Positions 57,044 to 64,000 of a DNA stretch of 64,000 nucleotides are shown piece by piece. Under the pieces are notes generated by a model. That model had not been told where the DNA came from. It did not search any database and saw only the letters and a list, made by a program, of their open reading frames with translations. This DNA is from Flaveria trinervia (Eukaryota; Streptophyta; Magnoliopsida; Asterales; Asteraceae): positions 27,475,551 to 27,539,550 of the forward strand of contig CM046443.1 of the NCBI GenBank assembly GCA_025506515.1. The letters are read 5' to 3'. The position numbers and the translations under genes were made by a program. Numbering within the stretch: position 1 is the stretch's first letter; each line of letters begins with the position of its first letter.

Positions 57044-57785
57044 TGTTAGGATCTGGTATTTGAACGAAACACCAACTGATTAACATGTTAAACCAAACCA
57101 AATAGTGCGGAATCCTATTTGATTGGTGATCCAATCAGTGAGAATGCATGTAGACATAGTAATGTATTGAATCTAACGTCAAGAATCGATTAGGAATCGA
57201 TCTACAGCGTTCTATGAACTTAGTGTACGAATTTAGAGGCTTCTGGACGGCTAGGGTACGTTTGGAGTTGAAGTGGATTGAATGCTTACATTTTTCCACG
57301 AATTAAGTGGTATTTATAGGTTAGTGTTGCTCATTCGGGCGACTGAACCATTAGCATGGTTCATTCATGCGATTGAGCCATGCGGTTGATCCATTCGCAT
57401 GACTGAGTGTTCAGTTGTGCGACTGTGTCAGTCGCATGAAGTTGTTCAGGCGTATGGACTATTTAGGCGCATGGACACTCAGTCGCATGGCCATTCAGAC
57501 GCATGACAACTGTTTGGGCGCATGGTCCAGTCGGACGCATGTGAACTTCACTTAACCAAAATTTGAATGTATTCATTATTATAACATTATGTATATCAAT
57601 TCAAACAACCACAAACCTATATAATCTAGTCAATATGCGTTACCCAACTCATTAATGAAATATTAAACATTATAAATCACAACCAAACATTATCATTTCA
57701 TTAAGTACCCAATATTACATAAGTTCAAGACATTCAAGACATATTACATTGAGATCAGAATCTAGGTACATAAGTGTATCAACAA
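57044..57785 (-). mobile_element. Element L 3' LTR (copia, minus strand)
   Basis: The plus strand runs TGTTAGGATCTGG to GTGTATCAACA, so in element orientation it is TGTTGATACAC...CCAGATCCTAACA, 742 bp with TG...CA ends. A purine tract abuts its start on the pol side. It holds an AGTCGCATG/GGCGCATGG array (57340-57545). Left flank CTTAG (57039-57043). The second LTR is outside the window. Confidence 0.75.
57340..57545 (-). repeat. AGTCGCATG motif array in the copia L LTR
   Basis: At least twelve motifs (CAGTCGCATGG, AGGCGCATGG, GGGCGCATGG, TGTGCGACTG) in about 200 bases. This is the same core as the gypsy LTR arrays of A, B, D, F and K. Confidence 0.83.
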
Positions 57786-57796
57786 ACTCCCCGTTG
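57786..57796 (-). promoter_or_regulatory. Element L polypurine tract
   Basis: The minus strand reads AACGGGGAGTT directly before TGTTGATACAC. The same motif is used by J (CAGGGGGAGTT). Confidence 0.75.
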
Positions 57797-57809
57797 GACC
57801 TAGATCTAT

Positions 57810-58949
57810 CTATTGTCTTACATCTTTCATAATTTCCTCAAACTTCTTGTACCTAGCTTCTTTGGTGACTCCTGTATTTATCTCGAAAGCAAAACAGAGT
57901 CGTATTACATTTGGAAATTGCAAAGCTTGTACTATATCTTGTGAGTCATAGAACAATGGCCACTTGTATAATGTATAAATATCATTAGCTGACAAGTTGG
58001 TGAGCCACATTGGGTCAAACACCCTTATGGTTTCCATTTTACCATTTCTATTCAAGACTATCACGGCCTCTCCCGTTCTCCAATCATAGTACCACCATTT
58101 GAAGGGTGGAGTGAAGTCCTGAGGCATCTCACGTAGTGGGATCTTTGAAGTTGTACGTGGTGGACTCCACTTCAACACTACTTTTGGTTTGCTAGTTATG
58201 GCGTCAACCTCAGATCTTCTGATGTACCTCGTTGGTTTTTGTGGTTTGAAGTTGACCCATCTGGTGTGGAACTCCCTCTTTAGAGCTGCTTCAAACCAAC
58301 CTGACATCTTTCGAGGGTTAGCGTATAGCAATTTTAATTTTGCTAACTGGTTAAGCTCAAAACCTGGAAGAGTCTTTAGATCATGTGGGAATTTGAAGTA
58401 CTCAATTCCCTTCTCACATTTAATAGCGTAAACGTTGAGGTCTTCAAAATGTGCCCATGCTATGATCCTGCCTACCACCTTTTGATGTTTCTTGACCTTA
58501 TATAGTTTGGTGTAGGCAGTTGACGTTGAAGCGTTGCGTTGGGCTCTAATCTCCTCAAAACATGCTGCCCATTCTGCCTTTTTGATATTCACTTCAGCAT
58601 CTATGGCTTGGGCCTTATCTTTAACCTTTCCAGACTCTTGCTCCATCCTGTCCAGAGTCTTAAAAGTGTCACTGACAAGAGTGTCTCCCAGATTGGGAAT
58701 GGCAGTTCCTTCCTTGTTAGTGTACTGTGGATAGTGTTGAGCAGTGACATCTTCTATCTCAATCTCATCGACATCCCGAAGCTCATCATCACTCTCTACA
58801 TTCACAGTCGGGGCATCTTTCACAATCTCTTCAGCATTCAGCTTGAACATTTCAGCTAGTTGCTCATCAGTGAGATTGTGAATGATTTCTCCTTCTTCAG
58901 GAGTATACATCACAGATCTCCTTACAATACCCTGCAGATCAAGAATCAA
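57810..58949 (-). CDS. Element L accessory ORF, C-terminal part (379 residues open), function unknown
   Basis: This is the longest clean frame of L. The Met at 58949 is only the first in the open stretch and probably not a true start, since the protein should continue upstream. Seen in order: an acidic N-terminal segment (VESDDELRDVDEIEIEDV), a helical segment (FKTLDRMEQESGKVKDKAQA), a mixed region with VVGRIIAWAHFEDLNVYAIK and EYFKFPHDLKTLPGF, a basic block KPTRYIRRSEVDAI, an aromatic core FKWWYYDWRTGEAVIVLN, and a Phe-rich end (LYKWPLFYDSQDIVQAL, NVIRLCFAFEINTGVTKEAR). No signal peptide or membrane helix is seen. It ends 24 bases before the 3' LTR, the position of the J accessory ORF end. 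No catalytic motif known to me. Confidence 0.65.
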   Translation of the reverse strand: MILDLQGIVRRSVMYTPEEGEIIHNLTDEQLAEMFKLNAEEIVKDAPTVNVESDDELRDVDEIEIEDVTAQHYPQYTNKEGTAIPNLGDTLVSDTFKTLDRMEQESGKVKDKAQAIDAEVNIKKAEWAACFEEIRAQRNASTSTAYTKLYKVKKHQKVVGRIIAWAHFEDLNVYAIKCEKGIEYFKFPHDLKTLPGFELNQLAKLKLLYANPRKMSGWFEAALKREFHTRWVNFKPQKPTRYIRRSEVDAITSKPKVVLKWSPPRTTSKIPLREMPQDFTPPFKWWYYDWRTGEAVIVLNRNGKMETIRVFDPMWLTNLSANDIYTLYKWPLFYDSQDIVQALQFPNVIRLCFAFEINTGVTKEARYKKFEEIMKDVRQ

Positions 58950-59099
58950 CGTCAGTTGAGTCTTAACCTGTAGGAGGGGAGCAATATCATATTCATCTCG
59001 TTGAAAGTCTGGATCTGCTTGATTTAAACATTCAACACAGCAATCAATAGTTATTAATCAAGACATAACCATTTACATTACATATAAACATTCATTTCA

Positions 59100-60404
59100 T
59101 AATTTTATACATGATCCAAATACAATGATTTTAAATAACAATAAAACATCTAAACATTACTCTTGTCCTGGATCATCGACTCTTCTGCTAACGGGGCTGA
59201 TGTGGAGGCACCTTGATCTTGTGCTCTTTTGGTCCTCCTTTCACTGGTAGATGTGGTACCCGCAGCGGGTGAGTCTCATCATCATCACTAACATCTTCTC
59301 CAACATCACCAGCAGCATCAGTATCATCATCACCATCGTCATCCACATCATCACTATCATCCCCATCTCCTTCCTTAATCTTAAGGGGGTCTTCTTTGGA
59401 TCCTTTGAGACGCAGCATGATGGTCTTGTTCGTGGTCTCCAACTCCTCGATCCGCTTTGCTGATTGGACATTCTGCTCCCGGAGTTGGACATCTCAGCAC
59501 ACTAAGCATCCATCAGCTGGGCCTGCTGAGATATCTGTAGAGCTTGGGCAACAGTAAGGTCTACTAGCTGTCGTAACTACGCAGTCTTCTCTTCGTCTGC
59601 AGCCAACAGCCTCAGCACCATGCGGTTAAGTGTTGAGAGCCGTTCCTCTACCCCACTGGGAGGCAGAGGTGATCCTAGTGAGTAGTAAGTGAATGATGAT
59701 GGTACAGCATCGTGGCTAGTGGTGGTGGTGGTGGCTCTGGTGTAGATTGGGGGTGGAATAACTGGTGGAGGTGTGGCTGTAGTAGTAGAGGGTGGAGGTG
59801 TGGTGGTGATAGTGGGTGGAATGATGGTGGTGATAGTTGTGGGTAGTAGTTGTGGTGGTGGTAAGTGGGCGGAGTAGTGGTGGCAGAAGTAGTGGTGGTG
59901 GTAGTAATGAAGGTGAGTCGTCTCTTCTTCTTCATGTCATGGGGTTGAGCCATCCTCTTCTCCTTGATCCTGTCAAGGAGGATGCTCCCCTAGAACACGG
60001 CTCGGCTGATCGGGAGCATACGGGGATGAGTATCAGCCTCTCCCGACCCATCGGGGCGTTCACCAACCGCCCAGAGCCCCCGTTCTATGGCAACGACTTT
60101 ACTGCCCACAGTCCGGGTCAGAGGCTCCTCATCTGACTCCTCCTCCTCACCAAGTATGAATTCCTGGTAGAATCCAGCAGTCTCTGCTACATCTCTAGTG
60201 GAGGAAGATGTTGGAGATGCAATATCAGCAGTGGGGCCCCTTGGTTGAGTGGGCCCTTCATCTCTAGCATCCCCGCTTCATCACCATCGGAGTCGTGCTC
60301 CGGGAGCTGTAGCTGCTCATCATCTGAGTCGCTGTCTACGTGACGCCACTTACGCCTGCCTGGCGCCATGTAGTTCTCCTTGGCCAGATGGCCTATAAGT
60401 CTCT
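59100..60404 (-). pseudogene. Element L accessory ORF, middle part (low complexity, frame-broken)
   Basis: Minus strand, in order: a linker with MAPGRRKWRHVDSDSDDEQL (60187-60369); an acidic segment GEEEESDEEPLTRTVG (about 60120-60170); a basic MKKKRRLTFITTTTTTS followed by a Thr/His/Pro-rich stretch (59675-59953); and a run of Asp (DDSDDVDDDGDDDTDAAGDV) at 59188-59442. The parts lie in at least three frames, so indels have broken it. The repetitive composition invites slippage. In J the corresponding zone is the Pro/Gln-rich linker, coiled coil and KKRKR block, a similar layout with little sequence identity. About 58950-59100 has no clear coding. Confidence 0.6.
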
Positions 60405-61105
60405 TTACTTGGGGCTTGACCTGCTTACCCCGTAAACTCTCATACGACCCAGAGTCGTATCATCCATGATCTCCAAAGCCACAGCATCGTGGCTCTCCTT
60501 TGGTAGCAAGGGCAGCTTCTCATCAAAAATCAGCTGTAAAAACCTGGGGTACATACAGAAACCCTCTTTTCCCTTTGCCTCCAGATTCTCTATGAGGTAA
60601 GATAAGATCATGCTAGAGAAGCTGAAGGGGTAGTTCAGCACCAGTGCCACGTAGGCATTTTGTATCTGGTCTGATAGGTCGTCGAACCCACCCCTTCTGG
60701 AAGCTATGCACTTCAGAATAATGTGTGCCAAGTACTTATACTGGGGGCACAGGTTGCTCTTGTTGAGCACACCTGAGTTGATGTCCCTAGTGTACTTAAT
60801 CCTCAGAAAAGAGCCTCTCACCATCAGTGGGTGAAGCTTGGTGGGGTATTCAGCATCATCTCCCAATCCAAGTACACGCTGAATGTCTTCAGCTGTAATC
60901 TCCATGTCCATACCAAAGATGGAGCTCCGAATGTTGTATGGATCTCGTGATCTATCAACAGATGCATTCTCCCAGAAGGCCTGTTGTATAGACCTGTAGG
61001 GAGTGCATGGAGTAGAGATAGCCTTGTGGATCCTTGATCGCTTGAGAAAAGCGATGATCTCTGCAAACTCGGCACCATTCCATGATAGGATCAAATGAAT
61101 CAATC
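60405..61105 (-). pseudogene. Element L accessory ORF, N-terminal domain (truncated by M)
   Basis: This reads through an N-terminal domain: GAEFAEIIAFLKRSRIHKAI, SIQQAFWENASVD, IFGMDMEITAEDIQRVLGLG, KYLAHIILKCIASRRGGFDD, AYVALVLNYPFSFSSMILSY and GKEGFCMYPRFLQLIFDEKL. The J protein keeps HFW, ITPAIILQILSL, LNFSEIIFG and LYPRF at the same spacing, which identifies this as the same accessory protein family. The open frame nominally extends to 61124, but the last 19 bases belong to the LTR of M (starts 61106), so the true N-terminus is displaced to the right. The frame shifts just after 60405. Function unknown. Confidence 0.75.
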
Positions 61106-61385
61106 TGTGATAATTTGTGAACACAATTCAATGAAAATCACACAAAGTAATCAAATCAAAACAAGATATCAACAAAATTCAAGTTTTCATTAATATCAAG
61201 CTAAGACAATTACAAGTATGAAAGCAGGTTCGAATCTCTCTTTATCTACCTGCAAGTCTAAGCTATTTATACTAAAAACAAAAAGTAAAGGAACTAACTA
61301 ATTTACACAGATAGTCCCTATGCTATTACAAAATATTAAAAGACAAATAAAGACAACATGTTAATCTTTCTTAGAGAACTTAACA
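61106..61385 (-). mobile_element. Element M 3' LTR (short copia-type LTR, minus strand)
   Basis: The plus strand runs TGTGATAATTTG to CTTAACA, so in element orientation it is TGTTAAGTTC...ATTATCACA, about 280 bp, TG...CA. It contains TATTTATACTAAAAAC-type sequence and directly abuts a purine tract on the pol side. Left flank CAATC (61101-61105). It interrupts the N-terminal coding of the L accessory ORF. The length is short for a SIRE-like element, so the left boundary is less sure than the right. Confidence 0.6.
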
Positions 61386-61397
61386 ATACTCCCCCTA
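61386..61397 (-). promoter_or_regulatory. Element M polypurine tract
   Basis: The minus strand reads CTTAGGGGGAGTAT directly before TGTTAAGTTC. It is close to the tracts of J and L. Confidence 0.7.
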
Positions 61398-61651
61398 AGA
61401 TTGACATGGTCTTCTGTCTTCAAAATCTTCAGTCTTTGTCTTCTTTTCTATCTTCATCTTTATCTTCAACTTTTATCTTTAACTCTTTGTCTTCATCATT
61501 CAAAGAAATCTTCTAGTTCTTCTTTGACTTTAAACATCAGCTTCTGTTGTATATCTCTAATCTTTCAAAGCATTTGAAATTGCAGACTTGAATTTTCTTG
61601 CAAGAATGCCTTGTTCTGGTTTAGCTTCATTTGTCTTTATCTCAATCTTGT

Positions 61652-62134
61652 TCATTCTTTCCAAAGTGTCTTTAGATAAGAAGTAATGTCAATGTTTGCA
61701 TATAACTCAATAGGGTTTGAACTGTCCTTTGAGTATACTTCTAAGACACCTTTCTTTGAGATTCTCATAAATTCAATATCCTTGATATCTTTCTTCACAA
61801 TATTTGCATAAGCAAGAGCCGTTCTCAGAGATATTCTTTCCATAGCTTCATTCATCACATTAATAATGGAAATGAAATATTTCTTGTGTTGCTCTGCTAT
61901 TTCAGGAGATACTTTCTCAAATCTTTGTATAGACAAAAATGAAATGTAACTTGGATGTAACAATTTGAGTTCAAAAGCACCAAAAAAAGTAATCATGTCT
62001 TCATCCCATCTTTCTAAATTTCGAACCAACTTAAGCTCAAATGTCTCAGTGTTATAAAACCGTCTGAGGATTGGCTTTGAGTTTTGATTACCATCTATCA
62101 CTTTCAGACCAGGAGTTGTAACTTTCTCAAAATA
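61652..62134 (-). pseudogene. Element M 3' ORF, C-terminal part (truncated by N)
   Basis: About 160 codons are open on the minus strand: VTTPGLKVIDGNQNSKPILR, RFYNTETFELKLVRNLERWD, MITFFGAFELKLLHPSYISF, SIQRFEKVSPEIAEQHKKYF, NEAMERISLRTALAYANIVK, KGVLEVYSKDSSNPIELYAN. It ends LKTLWKE, about 265 bases before the 3' LTR, so it is the last ORF of a copia element, like the accessory ORFs of J and L, although I see no convincing sequence match to them. The frame continues nominally to 62473 only because it runs into the repeat array of the N LTR, which is unrelated. Predicted helical, no membrane segment. Function unknown. Confidence 0.65.
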
Positions 62135-62841
62135 TGTTGGACCAAAAGAACCAATGAGCCGGATCAGAAAAACCTTAAGTCCCACAGATGTCACAACAAC
62201 TGTTGAAGTCCACAACAGCTGAAGACAAGTGCTGAAGACAAAGTCTGAAGACAAGTGCTGAAGACAAAGTCTGAAGAGTGCTGAAGACAAAGTCTGAAGA
62301 CACAAGTGCTGAAGACAAAGTCTGAAGACACAAGTGCTGAAGACAAAGTCTGAAGACACAAGTGCTGAAGACAAAGTCTGAAGACACAAGTGCTGAAGAC
62401 AAAGTCTGAAGACACAAGTGCTGAAGACAAAGTCTGAAGACACAAGTGCTGAAGACAAAGTCTGAAGACACAAGTGCTGAAGACCAAGTATCAGACGTTG
62501 TCACAACAGCTGAAGAGGTCTTCTTCAATAGTTGTGACGTTTTCTTTCAGTAGTTTTATGTTTTCTTTTTGTAATAAATCTGCCAGATGTCACTATCCCG
62601 TGATATCAGCAGTGATTGCACTCTATATAAGGAGTGTCAACCTAATTGTAATTAGTGAATGATTGAGCAGAAACATTTGATATTATTGAAACATTCCTTC
62701 ACAGAAATATATTCTCTCGTACAACCGTATTTGTTCTTAATGCATACGAATATCAATTCTTGCTATAATTTGTCTAATTCTTGTTCTTATTCCGCTGCGT
62801 TACACTCTAATCCATCAAACTTGAGATCACTGATCCTGTCA
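62135..62841 (+). repeat. Element N 5' LTR
   Basis: 707 bp, TGTTGGACC...CCTGTCA. The terminal CTGTCA differs from CTGACA in J. TATA box CTCTATATAAGGAG at 62622-62632. About 140 bp shorter than the J LTR, mainly in the repeat zone. Confidence 0.9.
62225..62488 (+). repeat. 28-bp tandem array in U3 of N
   Basis: Six consecutive perfect units of 28 bp at 62302-62469, each ACAAGTGCTGAAGAC followed by AAAGTCTGAAGAC. They are preceded by three shorter variants (62225-62301) and followed by a partial one. Near-identity of neighbouring copies indicates recent expansion. Confidence 0.93.
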
Positions 62842-62843
62842 AA

Positions 62844-62855
62844 TGGTATCAGAGC
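62844..62855 (+). promoter_or_regulatory. Element N primer binding site (initiator Met tRNA)
   Basis: TGGTATCAGAGC, two bases after the LTR end, as in J. Confidence 0.93.
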
Positions 62856-63070
62856 TGGTTCATCATTGATCGATCTAATAATTGATCATTGAAACTGCTA
62901 TCCAAGATCCAAGTTTGATTGAATTAGCATTCTTGCAAGAAACGGTTATAGAGATTGAATTTTCTGTGTTTTTGGTCATCATCCTGAGATTTATTCTTGG
63001 TTTTCATTGAGTCTGTTGTGGTCTGTGTAAAATTTTTTAAAAGCTTGAATTAAATTGTATTTGACCTAAA

Positions 63071-64000
63071 ATGACTACTCCTTCAATGATCCTCACAATA
63101 CTAGTTCCTCAACCAAGCCTCCAATGCTGGTTAGGAGGTGAGTATAACATATGGCAACGACGAATGCTCCATCACCTGTCTGTTAACAACTCAGGTTGTT
63201 GGACATCAGTGGTACATGGTCCACACAAGCCTATGGTGAATAACCCGGAAACCAATCAAATGGTTCCGAAGAGGAGGGAGCAATACTCAGATGAGGATAA
63301 GAAATTGTTTGAGATTGATGCAAAAGCCCATGGAATTCTGGCCATGGCACTGCCCAATGAAATCTATTCTGGGCTAATGCATTATGAAACTGCCCATGAC
63401 CTTTGGAATGCCTTGAAAGAACAATTTGGAGGAACAGATGAGGTCTTGGCAAATAATAGAGAAATCCTTGCCCAACAATATGAGACATTCTCTCATAGGA
63501 AGGGTGAGACACTGACTCAACAGTTTGAGCGGTTCTCTTGTTTGATCTCTGAATTAAAAATGGTCAAACATGAGTACACAAATAGCCAGATGAATAACAG
63601 ATTTCTCAGATCACTGCCTGAGAGATGGGACACATATACTATTGTCCTACGCTCCAGTGCAAATTTGGACAAACTATCTCTCACCCAACTCCATGGGAAA
63701 TTGCTCACATTGAGAGAGAGATAGAACAGAAATGAAAACTGTCATCATCTGGAAAGCTCACTGATGATTTTGTACCAGGAAACACTGCCTTGGTAAGTCA
63801 TGAGTCAGAGTATGCAGGATCAGAATGCCACTATGATGAGCATATTGATTTCACCTCAAACAATTCTAATCATGCCTTTGTGAGTGTTGATTGTCATTCT
63901 GGTAATAATAGTGACAATCTATGCTTTATCATGGATGATTTGAAGGGCATTGCTGATGATGATTTAGAAGAGATGGGTTATTTGAGCCAAATGGCCTTGA
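63071..64000 (+). pseudogene. Element N gag, N-terminal part (frameshifted, cut by window end)
   Basis: The ATG at 63071 matches the J gag start. A one-base loss after codon five moves the frame, so residues 6-22 (MILTILVPQPSLQCWLG) are read out of register. An extra G at about 63138 restores it at GEYNIWQRRMLHHLSVN. From there the Gag core is open: DEDKKLFEIDAKAHGILAMA, YETAHDLWNALKEQFGGTDE, NREILAQQYETFSHRKGETL, MNNRFLRSLPERWDTYTIVL. A missing base at about 63711 ends the frame at 63724. The remaining sequence continues Gag in another frame (SGKLTDDFVPGNTAL, MDDLKGIADDDLEEM) to the edge, before the zinc knuckle. It is better preserved than J gag at every position where J has a stop. Confidence 0.9.

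Larger units (their letters stand above)
62135..64000 (+). mobile_element. Element N: 5' part of a J-family copia element, runs off the window
   Basis: 5' LTR (62135-62841), PBS (62844-62855), leader and gag to the right edge. Its sequence is collinear with J from TGTTGGACCAAAAG onward, except that the U3 array is a clean 28-bp repeat instead of the mixed CTGAAG words. Left flank AAATA (62130-62134). It is inserted in the 3' ORF of M. Confidence 0.92.

Noticed and set aside
61652..62473. A 273-codon frame with a Cys/Leu/Gln-rich repeat N-terminus (CLQTLSSALVSSDFVF)
   Set aside because: The repeat half is the reverse strand of the 28-bp array in the N LTR. Only the part up to 62134 belongs to the M 3' ORF. 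The fusion is an accident of the N insertion.
62225..62488. CRISPR-like regular repeats
   Set aside because: Units are contiguous 28-bp tandem copies without unique spacers, inside a plant LTR.

Overview
The window is repeat-dense plant nuclear DNA made almost entirely of nested LTR retrotransposons. I found no intact host gene, rRNA, functional tRNA or CRISPR array. The organism is a eudicot. Asteraceae is my best guess, because the copia elements carry an accessory 3' ORF that I associate from memory with that family; no search was run. Lineage names (Tekay-like chromovirus, SIRE-like copia) rest on motifs, not on a phylogeny. I label the elements A to N.

Left stack (1-17523). B is a plus-strand Ty3/gypsy chromovirus entering from the left edge. 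Its integrase/chromodomain end lies at 1-699 and its 3' LTR starts at 739. A complete minus-strand gypsy element, A (about 2470-13137, LTRs of about 2.63 kb, TSD TTTGG), sits inside that LTR, which resumes at 13143 and ends at 13684. B itself interrupts the leader of a third gypsy element, C (minus strand), whose PBS and 2.86-kb 5' LTR follow at 14653-17523.

Middle LTR stack (17524-27009). G is an LTR of the C family, plus strand. It contains solo LTR E (18592-25767, TSD TTATA). E in turn contains two solo LTRs of the B family: F (19192-21380, minus, TSD AAATC) and D (22688-25386, plus, TSD ATCAA/GTCAA). Homologous recombination between E and G then seems to have duplicated 622 bp across their junction.

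Decayed middle (27010-40434). This holds an old gypsy LTR and gag remnant (H), AT-rich DNA with two Helitron-like fragments, a copia LTR/PBS remnant, and a minus-strand copia remnant (I) that has lost its integrase.

Right stack (40435-64000). K is a minus-strand gypsy element of the B family. Its 3' LTR is split by a structurally complete copia element, J (42562-54951, TSD AGTTT). Its RT is interrupted by a SIRE-like copia, L, whose accessory ORF is interrupted by copia M, whose accessory ORF is interrupted by copia N, a plus-strand relative of J that runs off the right edge.

Biology. Every PBS that can be read matches initiator-methionine tRNA. All polyproteins are broken by stops and small indels. 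The more unusual signals are these: a U3-like repeat array plus TATA box directly upstream of the accessory ORF of J; arrays with a TGCGMCT core shared by LTRs of gypsy and copia elements; a tRNA-like module inside the C LTR; and lineage-specific minisatellites at similar LTR positions.
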